The notes under the pieces were generated by a model that ran no database searches, had not been told where the DNA came from, and was given only the letters and a program-made list of their open reading frames with translations. This document shows positions 16,136 to 24,614 of a stretch of DNA of 46,292 nucleotides, piece after piece; position 1 is the stretch's first letter, and the number at the start of each line of letters is the position of its first letter. The stretch is from Caldithrix abyssi (GTDB taxonomy: Bacteria > Calditrichota > Calditrichia > Calditrichales > Calditrichaceae), in contig DRQG01000020.1 of assembly GCA_011369465.1 (NCBI GenBank), positions 1 to 46,292 of the forward strand, given 5' to 3'. Made by a program: the position numbers and the translations under genes.

Positions 16136-18364
16136 ATGTCCATTGTAAAACAATTCTTATATTCATTGTTTTTTATGGTTAATGTAATACTTGCGCAATC
16201 TTTTTTTACACTACAAAATCATTCCTTTTACGGCACAACGAGTGTCGTCCGTTTCGACAGCACATTTAGCAGAGCATATTCGCTCGCCGGAAATACGTTT
16301 GTTTCCTATAACCTGTCGGACAGCATCTTCTCCGAGATTTTCCACTTTGATTTTACAAACCACTCTATTTTCACGATGTTAGCATACTCAGCCGCCGATT
16401 CTCAGTATATTTATGTCGTATCGGAGGATAAGCTGTTCACCTATCAAATAGGCGAACAGGAAATTGTTCTTTTAAACACGAGTACACTGCCGGACAAGAT
16501 GGTTATCGATTGCGGTGGTAGGGATGTAATGTTGATCGACGATGGAAAACTTTTTGTTGCTTTGCGGGAACATATCGGCGTTTACGATATTACTTCCGCC
16601 GGCGAACCCGTTCCGGTTGATACGGTTGCCGTAAATGGCAGAATGGGGGCGCTTGCCGCTGATTCGCTATATTTATACGCCGGAGTTATGGAATCAACCG
16701 AACACAGCATTTATTTGTTCGATAAAGATAGACTGATTTTGACAACAAAAATAGATGTATCACAGGCGGATATGTATGACCATCCCATAGACAACATAAT
16801 ACCGGAAGGGCATCGAATTTTTATAACATTTTCCGCCCATATTTTCGAAATTGACGCTGAGAATCCGCATCAACCCGTCGTACGGGAAATGGATGTGGAA
16901 TTTTCAGATTATAGTAGCAGCGAAATAAGTGTATATAACGATAGTTTGTATTTTTATGACGGCGTATCGCATGTTTTAAACATATACGACGTTGCCATTC
17001 CTTTTCAAAGTCGTTTTGTAACATCGGATTATATGTTGGACCCGCTCTGGCTAGTACGATCCTGCCCCGGCAAAGAAGGTAGTATGATTATTTCGACGGG
17101 GCATGGCGGAATTCAGGTTTTTTCGCTGGACAACCATAATAAATTACAAAAGATTGCAAGTTCAATCCCCACTTCCGGATACTTGAAGCATATTAGATAT
17201 TATAATGGGAATTTATTTTTAACGGATGACAAATTAGGCCTTATTCTAACCCAGGTGGCGCCAAATGGAAAACCCTTGTATCGGTCTAATTTTGAGGCGA
17301 TGGGCAGGGATTTTCATATTCATCCGGAGGATAGTAACATTGGCTATTTAACCACCGGTGCTTATAGCGTCGGAGGACTCTATGCTTTAAATATTAATAA
17401 CGATTTTTCAATAGATTCCTTAAGTTTTTATGATACGGACGGTGGGGCTTTGAAGTTAACAATCCATTCCGGGGTTGCTTATTTATGCTCGACGCGGGAA
17501 AGCGCTCTTCTGATATTTGACTTGAAAAACCCTTCCCGGCCGGAATATAAAGGAATCTTTAAAACACCGTCTACCCCCAGGGCTTTAAAGATCAGGGATG
17601 ATAATGTCGGTATCTTAGCTTTTAGCGGGATAAGTAAGAGTGGACTTTCATCTATTGACTTAAATGATCCACTTCATCCTGTTGCTTTGGATACGCTTTA
17701 CTTAGAGACACACTCGGTAAGCGATGTGGATTTTTACCAGGACTATGCTGTTGCTCTGGGGTTTAGCGGCGGTCTTTTTATGATTGATATTTCGGATTAT
17801 TCAAACCTGAACTTGGTAAGCACATCCGATATAGCAAGCGGAAGAAGTATTGAAGTGAACGGTAATTTTGCTTTTATTTCCGGGTGGGAAATAGTCGCGG
17901 TATATATTAAGAACATTCGGAATCCTAAAGAGGCCGGTAGATATAAACTTTTTAACACCGCCACATTTTATAATAATATTGGTGAGGACCTGGAAGTAAG
18001 AAACGACACGGTTTTTGTAACCAATGGGCCGACGGGTGTATATGTCCTGCACTATGATTCAACGTTGCTAGCTATAAATTCAGATAAGGAAATAAAAACA
18101 GAGCAATACAGACTTTACCCCAACTATCCTAACCCGTTTAACCCGAGCACCACGCTCTCTTTTTCTTTACCTCAAAATGAATTTGTTAGCATGAAGATCT
18201 ATGATATAAGCGGGCGGGAAGTGCAAACGCTGATAGAGGGGTATGTGCAAAAAGGACTGCATAAATACAGTTTTAATGCGGAAAATCTTGCGAGCGGACT
18301 GTATATTGTTCGTTTAAAAGCAGGAACTTATTCTGCAAGCCGTAAAATTATTTATTTGAAATAA
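16136..18364 (+). CDS. Second LVIVD-repeat protein with T9SS type A sorting domain
   Basis: 742 residues from an ATG with AAGGAAA upstream. A signal peptide covers about residues 1-20 (FLYSLFFMVNVILAQS). The body is a series of LVIVD-type beta-propeller units, for example VFSLDNHNKLQKIA, LLIFDLKNPSRPEYKGIF, LSSIDLNDPLHPVALDT and LFMIDISDYSNLNLV. The last ~85 residues are a T9SS sorting domain: LYPNYPNPFNPSTTLSFSL, YDISGREVQTL, LASGLYIVRLKAG, ending KIIYLK. It resembles the protein at 3942-6233 in architecture but is clearly a separate, diverged sequence. It should be exported to the cell surface. It follows the beta-mannosidase by 81 bases on the same strand; whether it takes part in glycan capture is unknown. 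Confidence 0.87.
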   Translation: MSIVKQFLYSLFFMVNVILAQSFFTLQNHSFYGTTSVVRFDSTFSRAYSLAGNTFVSYNLSDSIFSEIFHFDFTNHSIFTMLAYSAADSQYIYVVSEDKLFTYQIGEQEIVLLNTSTLPDKMVIDCGGRDVMLIDDGKLFVALREHIGVYDITSAGEPVPVDTVAVNGRMGALAADSLYLYAGVMESTEHSIYLFDKDRLILTTKIDVSQADMYDHPIDNIIPEGHRIFITFSAHIFEIDAENPHQPVVREMDVEFSDYSSSEISVYNDSLYFYDGVSHVLNIYDVAIPFQSRFVTSDYMLDPLWLVRSCPGKEGSMIISTGHGGIQVFSLDNHNKLQKIASSIPTSGYLKHIRYYNGNLFLTDDKLGLILTQVAPNGKPLYRSNFEAMGRDFHIHPEDSNIGYLTTGAYSVGGLYALNINNDFSIDSLSFYDTDGGALKLTIHSGVAYLCSTRESALLIFDLKNPSRPEYKGIFKTPSTPRALKIRDDNVGILAFSGISKSGLSSIDLNDPLHPVALDTLYLETHSVSDVDFYQDYAVALGFSGGLFMIDISDYSNLNLVSTSDIASGRSIEVNGNFAFISGWEIVAVYIKNIRNPKEAGRYKLFNTATFYNNIGEDLEVRNDTVFVTNGPTGVYVLHYDSTLLAINSDKEIKTEQYRLYPNYPNPFNPSTTLSFSLPQNEFVSMKIYDISGREVQTLIEGYVQKGLHKYSFNAENLASGLYIVRLKAGTYSASRKIIYLK

Positions 18365-18553
18365 ATATTAGGATAGGCCCGAATATGACTGTTAAAAAGA
18401 AGAAATGTCTAAAATCAGAATATTAGAACGTTTATTTTTACTATAATCGATTGTAAAGTCCGAGAAAATGAATATGGTTCGGAGCCCAAAAAAGCACCGT
18501 TGTATGAAAATCCTTAGAATATCGTGAGTAAGGATAACAACGAAAAATGAACT

Positions 18554-19582
18554 TTATTTAGTTGGTTTTTCTTCTTCTGCTTCCGGTTCGTGATCCAATC
18601 CCAGCTTCAGGCGTACCTTACCGATAATTTCTTCATACATATCCGGGTTTTCTTTAAGGAAGCGCTTCACGTTTTCCCGCCCTTGCCCCAAACGCGTTTC
18701 GTTGTAGGAAAACCAGGTGCCGGATTTCTGTATAATGTGATGATTCACCGCCTGATCAAGCACATCGCCTTCTTTGGAAATGCCCTGCGAATACATAATA
18801 TCGAACTCGGCTTCGCGGAAGGGAGGCGCCAGTTTGTTTTTGACCACCTTCACCTTGGTGCGGTTACCCACGCTTTCGCCGGCTTCTTTAATGGTGGCGA
18901 TACGCCGGATATCCAAGCGGATGGATGTGTAAAATTTGAGGGCCCGCCCGCCGGTGGTGGTTTCCGGATTGCCGAACATAACGCCGATTTTTTCCCGCAC
19001 CTGATTGATAAAAATAACGCTGGTGTTGGATTTGCTCACGGTTCCGGTCAGTTTGCGCAGCGCCTGGGACATAAGCCGGGCCTGTAACCCCATGTGCGAA
19101 TCGCCCATTTCGCCCTCGATTTCGGCTTTGGGAACCAGGGCGGCTACGGAATCCACCACAATCACATCCAGCGCTCCGCTGCGTACCAGCGTTTCCACGA
19201 TTTCCAGAGCCTGCTCGCCATTGTCCGGCTGGCTGACCAGCAGATTCACCGTATCCACGCCTAATTTTTTGGCGTAGATCGGATCCAGGGCGTGTTCGGC
19301 ATCCACAAAAGCGGCTAAGCCCCCGGTTTTTTGCGCTTCGGCCACAATGTGCAGGGCCAGTGTGGTTTTACCGGATGATTCCGGCCCGTAAATTTCGGTG
19401 ATGCGCCCGCGGGGAATGCCGCCAACGCCAAGCGCCGCGTCCAACGAAATGGATCCCGTGGGAATCACATCCACGTCCACTTTAGCCCGGTCACCCAGAC
19501 GCATGATGGCGCCTTTGCCGAAATTACGTTCAATTTGCGTTACCGCTACGTCAACCGCGCGGTTTTTATCCTGATTTTCCAT
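18554..19582 (-). CDS. recA: Recombinase A
   Basis: 342 residues, the usual RecA length. Walker A is GPESSGKT at 66-73, and Walker B lies in [12 protein letters not shown]. Loop-1 and loop-2 regions are recognisable ([22 protein letters not shown] and the block after [17 protein letters not shown]), as is the [14 protein letters not shown] stretch. The C-terminal tail is acidic ([12 protein letters not shown]), as in most bacterial RecA proteins. It forms ATP-dependent filaments on single-stranded DNA for recombination and SOS signalling. It is the last gene of a minus-strand series pgsA-pgpA-cinA-thpR-recA. No strong Shine-Dalgarno precedes the ATG. A 7-base inverted repeat at 19597-19627 lies just upstream and might be an operator. 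Confidence 0.98.
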   Translation of the reverse strand: MENQDKNRAVDVAVTQIERNFGKGAIMRLGDRAKVDVDVIPTGSISLDAALGVGGIPRGRITEIYGPESSGKTTLALHIVAEAQKTGGLAAFVDAEHALDPIYAKKLGVDTVNLLVSQPDNGEQALEIVETLVRSGALDVIVVDSVAALVPKAEIEGEMGDSHMGLQARLMSQALRKLTGTVSKSNTSVIFINQVREKIGVMFGNPETTTGGRALKFYTSIRLDIRRIATIKEAGESVGNRTKVKVVKNKLAPPFREAEFDIMYSQGISKEGDVLDQAVNHHIIQKSGTWFSYNETRLGQGRENVKRFLKENPDMYEEIIGKVRLKLGLDHEPEAEEEKPTK

Positions 19583-19596
19583 AGTTATGTGTCTTT

Positions 19597-19627
19597 ACTA
19601 AAGGTGATCGTTTTAATTTACTTTAGT
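19597..19627. promoter_or_regulatory. Inverted repeat upstream of recA, possible operator
   Basis: ACTAAAG (19597-19603) and CTTTAGT (19621-19627) are exact reverse complements separated by 17 bases, ending 15 bases upstream of the recA start. It resembles neither the E. coli nor the Bacillus LexA box. A regulatory role is inferred only from position and symmetry. Confidence 0.3.
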
Positions 19628-19684
19628 GCGCATTGAAGTCGTCGGTTTGTCAATAACGCTGCCTCCAATCAATTTAACACAATA

Positions 19685-20260
19685 TCAAATAGTGTGCAAA
19701 GGATATTTTTGCAGCAATTTGTATTCCGCCCCGGATGGTTTGAGGATGCTTTGCATCAGTACAAAGGATTCGACCTCGAATTGAAATGTCCGGAAGGGAT
19801 TTTCCTCCGCCCAATTCCACAGCCGGTCAAAGTCCGCCGGCGTTTTTACCCGGCCCAATGTCAGGTGCGGTGAGAAGCGCCGGTTCTCTCTTTCGAAGCC
19901 GAGCGGTTCGAGCTGTTGTTCCAGTTGCTCAAAAAGCGAATAAAGCGGTGTGCGGGGCAGACTTTCCACTCCCAGCCAGAATACGCGTGGTCGGCGTTTA
20001 TTGGGGAACGCGCCAAAGCCTTCCACTCGTATCCCGAAACCGTCCACAGAAAGGGGATTGCTCAACAAGGTCGTAACCAGTTTATCTACCCGTTCCGGCG
20101 GCTGATTACCCATAAATTTCAAAGTAATGTGCAATGCATCGCTTTTTACCCATTTGACTCCGGAAGCCTGCTTTTTTAACTCCGAAAGGAACGCTGCGAT
20201 CCGTTCCTTTAGCTCAGGCGGCAATTCGATAGCGAAAAAACAACGTATGTTCCGGCTCAT
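19685..20260 (-). CDS. thpR: RNA 2',3'-cyclic phosphodiesterase (LigT/ThpR, 2H family)
   Basis: 191 residues with the two H-x-T motifs of the 2H phosphoesterase superfamily at the expected spacing: LHITLKF (His44/Thr46) and PHLTLGR (His132/Thr134). The opening RCFFAIELPPELKERI and the middle VEGFGAFPNKRRPRVFWLG are typical of bacterial ThpR. The enzyme hydrolyses 2',3'-cyclic phosphate ends of RNA and was first known as a 2'-5' RNA ligase; its physiological role is unclear. It lies between cinA (39 bases upstream) and recA (102 bases downstream), a pairing common in bacteria. The ORF is complete, with its stop at 19685. Confidence 0.93.
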   Translation of the reverse strand: MSRNIRCFFAIELPPELKERIAAFLSELKKQASGVKWVKSDALHITLKFMGNQPPERVDKLVTTLLSNPLSVDGFGIRVEGFGAFPNKRRPRVFWLGVESLPRTPLYSLFEQLEQQLEPLGFERENRRFSPHLTLGRVKTPADFDRLWNWAEENPFRTFQFEVESFVLMQSILKPSGAEYKLLQKYPLHTI

Positions 20261-20299
20261 AAAACCTCGGCTCCCAATTCCACCGGTCCACGCTTCCGG

Positions 20300-21544
20300 T
20301 TAAATATTCAACAGTAACCGCCGTAACATTTCCAATCCGGCTACGGCGCCGCGTTTTTTGTTGATAATGCGGTCGGTGCCGAAATGAAATTTTCTCACGG
20401 CTGTTTTTTGTTTATACCTGGCAGCAATATAACACAGACCAACCGGTTTGCCGGGTGTGGCGCCTGTAGGGCCGGCGATTCCCGTGGTAGCAATGGCGCA
20501 ATCACTCGCAAAATGTTCCTGAACGCCGCTTACCATTTCCAACACGGTCTCTTCGCTAACGGCGCCGTGGCTGGCCAGCGTTTTTTCCTGCACGTTCAAC
20601 AGGCGCATTTTACTCTCATTGCTGTAGGTTACCGCTCCGCCCAAAAAATAACGCGAACTTCCCGGCACATCCGTGAGCATACTGCTCAACAGACCTCCGG
20701 TAAAACTTTCGGCTACCGCAAGCGTTAGGTTTTTTTCAACCAGAATTTCGCCGAGCCGTTCTTCCAGCTCTATTTGCCGGTCGGTGAAAATGTATTTGGC
20801 AGCCCGTTCCTCTACGGCTTTAACAAACTGTTCAAGCCTGTGGATATCTTTTTGCTCATTGCTGATCAAACGGAAGCGCAGATCCACGCCGATATGGCGG
20901 GGCAGGAACGCCACCTGGCAGTCCGGGTACAAATCGAGGATATCCTTTAACCGTTCGTACAATTTGGCCTCCGCGATTCCGGTGGTGCGCAGCAGTCGAT
21001 TGTGCACTTCAGGCAGGCGAAGTTCTTTAGCCAGAAAGTCTGTGATAAAACTTGAGGTGATGTATTTCATTTCTGCGGGCACGCCGGGCATAAAAAAGAA
21101 ATACACGCCATTCTTTTGCAGCAGTAAGCCGGGCGCGGTGCCCATCTTGTTACGGATGATACGGGCGGCCGCGGGCACCAGCGCCTGATCGCGGTTGGCC
21201 CGGTTTAAATCCACGCCCCGCGTACGTAAAAAGTTTTGCACGTCTTCGAACACTTCGGCATTAAATACCATTTCTGTTTGGAAAAATTCGCAGATAGTTT
21301 TCTTGGTAATGTCATCGGGCGTCGGTCCCAGCCCGCCGGTTACCAGTACGGCTTTGGCGCGCTTCAACGCCGTATCCAGAGCATGCATAATGGCGTCGTG
21401 TTCATCGCTGATTGTGGTAACCCAACCGACCGGCAAACCGATACGCATTAATTCCTGTGAGATATAGCTTGCGTTGGTATTAATCGTATATCCGGCCAGT
21501 ATTTCATTGCCGATGGAAATAATTTCCGCTCTTATGGAATCCAT
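20300..21544 (-). CDS. cinA: CinA: competence/damage-inducible protein with nicotinamide-nucleotide amidase domain
   Basis: 414 residues in two domains. Residues 1-170 form the MoaB/MogA-like (COG1058) domain: AEIISIGNEILAGYTINTNA, VLVTGGLGPTPDDITKK and FFMPGVPAEMKYI. Residues from about 255 form the CinA C-terminal (PncC-type) domain: LAVAESFTGGLLSSMLTDVP, GAVTYSNESK, and ATTGIAGPTGATPGKPVG. The C-terminal domain deamidates nicotinamide mononucleotide, and the N-terminal domain hydrolyses ADP-ribose-type pyrophosphates in studied members, so the protein works in NAD recycling. Full length for the family. The ATG lies inside the end of pgpA (13-base overlap), so the two are translationally linked. 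The pgsA/pgpA-cinA-recA order is widespread. Confidence 0.96.
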   Translation of the reverse strand: MDSIRAEIISIGNEILAGYTINTNASYISQELMRIGLPVGWVTTISDEHDAIMHALDTALKRAKAVLVTGGLGPTPDDITKKTICEFFQTEMVFNAEVFEDVQNFLRTRGVDLNRANRDQALVPAAARIIRNKMGTAPGLLLQKNGVYFFFMPGVPAEMKYITSSFITDFLAKELRLPEVHNRLLRTTGIAEAKLYERLKDILDLYPDCQVAFLPRHIGVDLRFRLISNEQKDIHRLEQFVKAVEERAAKYIFTDRQIELEERLGEILVEKNLTLAVAESFTGGLLSSMLTDVPGSSRYFLGGAVTYSNESKMRLLNVQEKTLASHGAVSEETVLEMVSGVQEHFASDCAIATTGIAGPTGATPGKPVGLCYIAARYKQKTAVRKFHFGTDRIINKKRGAVAGLEMLRRLLLNI

Positions 21545-21999
21545 GTAAATACACCGCTAAATATGATGAGTTGTATCGTTACATTAGCGTAAATCCCTGC
21601 CAGCGCGTCATCGCTCATCACGCCCCAGCCCCCCGCGAGGTTTTGTAGTTTATCTATGGGATACGGTTTAAAAATATCAAATAATCGGAAAAAAAGAAAG
21701 GCCGCCGCGAGCACGGGCATCGTTTTGGGCAAAAACAGACAGGCTATCCATTGACCCACCAGCTCATCAATAACGATGAGCTGAGCGTCCTTTCCTTTTT
21801 CTCTTTCAATAAAAGTAGCCGAAGCTGCGCCTGCAAAAAACAAAACAAAAGATAATACCAACAGAACCCAGCCGGAGGAAATAAAAAAATAGTAAAACAG
21901 TACGGCAAACAAGCTTCCGGCCGTTCCGGGGGCTTTGGGAAAATAGCCGCTGCCCAGTACGGTTCCGATGATGTAGGCCAGGGTTTTTTTTAAATGCAT
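21532..21999 (-). CDS. pgpA: Phosphatidylglycerophosphatase A
   Basis: 155 residues starting at ATG 21999, which has AGGATC just upstream. The frame stays open for 36 more codons 5' of this, but that part is encoded by GTCGAAG-type repeats and has no family match, so I leave it out. Family motifs are GSGYFPKAPGTAGSL, VIDELVGQW, FFRLFDIFKPYPI and GVMSDDALAGIYAN (the GxMxDDxxAG motif), with three or four membrane helices. PgpA removes the phosphate of phosphatidylglycerol phosphate, the step after PgsA, in the inner membrane. The pgsA gene lies upstream on the same strand, so two consecutive enzymes of phosphatidylglycerol synthesis sit together, separated by a repeat-rich gap. Confidence 0.95.
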   Translation of the reverse strand: MHLKKTLAYIIGTVLGSGYFPKAPGTAGSLFAVLFYYFFISSGWVLLVLSFVLFFAGAASATFIEREKGKDAQLIVIDELVGQWIACLFLPKTMPVLAAAFLFFRLFDIFKPYPIDKLQNLAGGWGVMSDDALAGIYANVTIQLIIFSGVFTWIP

Positions 22000-22314
22000 G
22001 TGATCCTGACGTTTATTTGGATTTGTGTATTTTGTTTCGTGCCCTGAGCTTTGCCTGTCCCGATTTATCGGGGTCGAAGGGAACATCGGCTTCGACAAGC
22101 TCAGCATTCGCTTGTACGTACCCTGAGCTTGCCAAAGAGAACTATCGGCTTCGACAGGCTCTGCCTCCGTTTATGCGTCCCCTGAGCGTATCGAAGGGTG
22201 ACCCTGACGGTCGGATCTGTCGGGATCGAAGGGTGAACCTGCCTGCCCCGATGAAAGGGTAGCCAAAGGAAACGCCGGCCTCTGTTTTCCGAAAGCCTGA
22301 ATACTCCGGTTACC
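22000..22314. repeat. Repeat-filled gap (GTCGAAG/CTGAGC type) between pgpA and pgsA
   Basis: Several imperfect copies of CCTGAGC...TCGAAGG and its reverse CTTCGACAAGCTCAG occur between about 22,042 and 22,260, mixed in orientation: CCCTGAGCTTTGCC, GTCGAAGGGAACA, CTTCGACAAGCTCAGC, CTTCGACAGGCTCTG, CCCTGAGCGTATCGAAGG. The arrangement would fold into nested hairpins. No gene is supported here; the open frames reflect the repeat. Confidence 0.75.
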
Positions 22315-22926
22315 TCAATCGTCCCTCTCCAGTTCCTTAAATAACCGCTGCCATAAAGCGACCAGATGCTCCCGGTTTACAATCAAATATTGAATGCCGC
22401 TTATTGTGGTAAGTAGTACCACCACGGAAAATAATAACGTTGTCCACAGCAGCCAGGGGTTTTCCGCATCCGCAAGGTGAATGGAAGGAAGCTGTGGAAA
22501 ATTGATGTAAACCAGAATGGCAAAGGTGGCGAACATCTGCAAAAAAGTTTTCCATTTGGCAAGAACACTGGTGATAATCGGTTTTCCGATGGAAAGGGCA
22601 AAGCTGCGTAAAAAGGTGACAATGGCGTCACGAATAACTATAACGAGTATCATCCACCAGAAAACCAGATCCTGAATGGCAAAACAAACCAGAACGGTCG
22701 AAATAAGTATTTTATCCGCCAGGGGGTCCATAAACTGTCCCCAGCGGGTAATCAGGTTAAAACGCCGGGCAATGTACCCGTCGTACCAGTCGGTAAAAGA
22801 AGCGACAAAAAAGATGATGGTCGCAATGAGCGTACTTTCCGCTTTCCCCTGCAAGAAATAAAAGGCGAACAGCGGTGTGAGCGCAATGCGGATTAGAGTA
22901 AGTTGATTTGGTATCGTAAAATTCAT
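22315..22926 (-). CDS. pgsA: CDP-diacylglycerol-glycerol-3-phosphate 3-phosphatidyltransferase
   Basis: 203 residues. The CDP-alcohol phosphatidyltransferase signature is complete: Asp46, Asp49-Gly50, Ala53-Arg54, Gly63, Asp67, Asp71, read from FTDWYDGYIARRF and WGQFMDPLADKIL. The N-terminal MNFTIPNQLTLIRIALTPLF is typical of PgsA and guides the start at 22926. Four to six membrane helices. It transfers phosphatidyl from CDP-diacylglycerol to glycerol-3-phosphate, making phosphatidylglycerol phosphate for PgpA. Other members of this fold use serine or inositol, but the length, N-terminus and context favour PgsA. It is the first gene of the minus-strand housekeeping series and is divergent from nqrA. 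Confidence 0.93.
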   Translation of the reverse strand: MNFTIPNQLTLIRIALTPLFAFYFLQGKAESTLIATIIFFVASFTDWYDGYIARRFNLITRWGQFMDPLADKILISTVLVCFAIQDLVFWWMILVIVIRDAIVTFLRSFALSIGKPIITSVLAKWKTFLQMFATFAILVYINFPQLPSIHLADAENPWLLWTTLLFSVVVLLTTISGIQYLIVNREHLVALWQRLFKELERDD

Positions 22927-23056
22927 ACCGACCGGACTAGTGTCATTAATGTTTATTATAAATCTTTTAATTTAATGAAGGTTAGCATTTGTTGCCAATA
23001 AATTGTTGTCATTGGGCGGAATTGTTCTTATTATCGCATTATCCCGCGGAAAACTC

Positions 23057-23085
23057 TTGTTAAAAAAAGGCAGCATAAATATTTT
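23057..23085 (+). promoter_or_regulatory. Possible promoter of the nqr operon
   Basis: TTGTTA (23057-23062), a 17-base spacer and TATTTT (23080-23085) give a sigma-70-like arrangement about 125 bases upstream of nqrA in an AT-rich divergent gap. Each hexamer matches the consensus at four of six positions. This is a weak prediction. Confidence 0.3.
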
Positions 23086-23208
23086 GTAAATAATAATAAC
23101 TTTTATTAAATTTTGTTCTTTGTGAAGTATGTTACATAGTCGTTTAATAAACCGACAACATTTATTTTCAGAAAAAGAAATTATAATCATATAAGTACAG
23201 GGATTCCC

Positions 23209-24573
23209 ATGGCTGATTTCAATTTGAAGCGAGGATACGACATTCCTATTGAGGGACAGGCGGAAAAGAAATTGACCGTATTACCCGCACCTAAAAAGGC
23301 GGCTGTGCAACCGCTTGAATTTCGCGGTTTAAAGCTGCGGTTGCTTGTGGCGGAAGGCGATACCGTTAAAATAGGCACGCCTTTGCTGGCCGATAAAGCC
23401 AATGAAAATATTAAGCTGGTTGCGCCGGTTAGCGGTACGGTTGCGCAAATTATTCGGGGCGAACGTCGGCAATTGCAGGCCATTGTTGTGGAAAACGATG
23501 GAAAGGATGCCGCCGAGGTAGTGGGGAAATGGACTGCGGACGAAGTGAAAAAGTTATCTGCGGATGAAATCAAAACCCGGTTACTTAGCGGAGGTATGTG
23601 GCCGCATATTCGTCAACGGCCTTTCAATAAAGTAGCCAATCCGGCCGATACGCCGCGGGATATTTTCATATCCGCTTTTGATACCGCGCCGCTGGCAGCA
23701 GATCCGGCATTTTTATTGGAAGGGGAAGAAGAAGCCTTCCGGATCGGTTTGGACGCACTTGCCGGAATGACCGGCGGCAAAGTGCACCTTTCCCTCAACG
23801 GCGCTTTATCCGCACAGCCTTCCGTTTTTGCCAACGCCAGCGGTGTGGAAAAGCATTATTTTTCCGGGCCGCATCCGGCGGGTAACGTGGGCGTGCAGAT
23901 CCATCACATTGCACCTTTGCAGAAGGATGATCTGGTCTGGTATATACAGCCTTATGCCGTGGCCTTGATCGGCAAATTCTTTTTAAACGGATTTTTTCAG
24001 AATGAGCGGATTGTGGCGTTGGCCGGTAGTTCGTTAAAGGAAAGAAGCTATGTTAAAACCATCGTCGGCGCGCCGATCAGTAGCCTGATTCCGGAAAAAA
24101 ACATTGTGGATGAGCCGGTTCGCTTCATAAACGGCAACGTGCTGACCGGACGTAAAACCTCTTTCAGCGGATACCTTACTTTTTATGATTACCTTGTAAC
24201 CGTAATACCGGAAGCAAAAAAAGAACGCAAGCTGCTGGGGTATTTTCGGCCCGGCTTCAACCTGCCCAGTTTTTCAAAAACCTTTCTTTCCGCGCTTATA
24301 CCGGGCAAGAAATTTAAAATGGATACTTCGTTGTTCGGGGGACACCGCGCTTTCATCCAAAATGAAGAATATGAACGCGTTCTGCCAATGGACATTATGC
24401 CGGTGCAATTGATGAAAAGTATTCTGGCGGAAGATTTTGAAGAAATGGAGGCGCTGGGCATTCTGGAACTGGATGAGGAAGACGTAGCCCTGTGTTCATA
24501 TATTGATCTTTCCAAGAATGATTTCGGCGCTATTTTGCGTAAAGGATTGGACCTGATCGAACGTGAAGGATAA
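23209..24573 (+). CDS. nqrA: Na+-translocating NADH:quinone reductase subunit A
   Basis: 454 residues. It opens with FNLKRGYDIPIEGQAEK, followed by a biotinyl-lipoyl-like segment (VAEGDTVKIGTPLLADKA, VAPVSGTVAQIIRGERRQL), both standard in NqrA. FISAFDTAPLAADPAFLLEG, HPAGNVGVQIHHIAPL and CSYIDLSKNDFGAILRKGLD complete the match. NqrA is the cytoplasmic subunit associated with the quinone-binding region of the Nqr complex. An AGGGA precedes the ATG. It is the first gene of a six-gene operon in the order nqrABCDEF; presence of NqrA separates this complex from Rnf, which lacks it. Confidence 0.97.
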   Translation: MADFNLKRGYDIPIEGQAEKKLTVLPAPKKAAVQPLEFRGLKLRLLVAEGDTVKIGTPLLADKANENIKLVAPVSGTVAQIIRGERRQLQAIVVENDGKDAAEVVGKWTADEVKKLSADEIKTRLLSGGMWPHIRQRPFNKVANPADTPRDIFISAFDTAPLAADPAFLLEGEEEAFRIGLDALAGMTGGKVHLSLNGALSAQPSVFANASGVEKHYFSGPHPAGNVGVQIHHIAPLQKDDLVWYIQPYAVALIGKFFLNGFFQNERIVALAGSSLKERSYVKTIVGAPISSLIPEKNIVDEPVRFINGNVLTGRKTSFSGYLTFYDYLVTVIPEAKKERKLLGYFRPGFNLPSFSKTFLSALIPGKKFKMDTSLFGGHRAFIQNEEYERVLPMDIMPVQLMKSILAEDFEEMEALGILELDEEDVALCSYIDLSKNDFGAILRKGLDLIEREG

Positions 24574-24614
24574 GAAAAGGCTTGTAATTTAAAATAAACC
24601 CAAAGGTGGATAAA

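Noticed and set aside
22000-22107. 36-residue N-terminal extension of PgpA
   Set aside because: Encoded by GTCGAAG-type repeats; ATG 21999 has a ribosome-binding site and starts the conserved domain.
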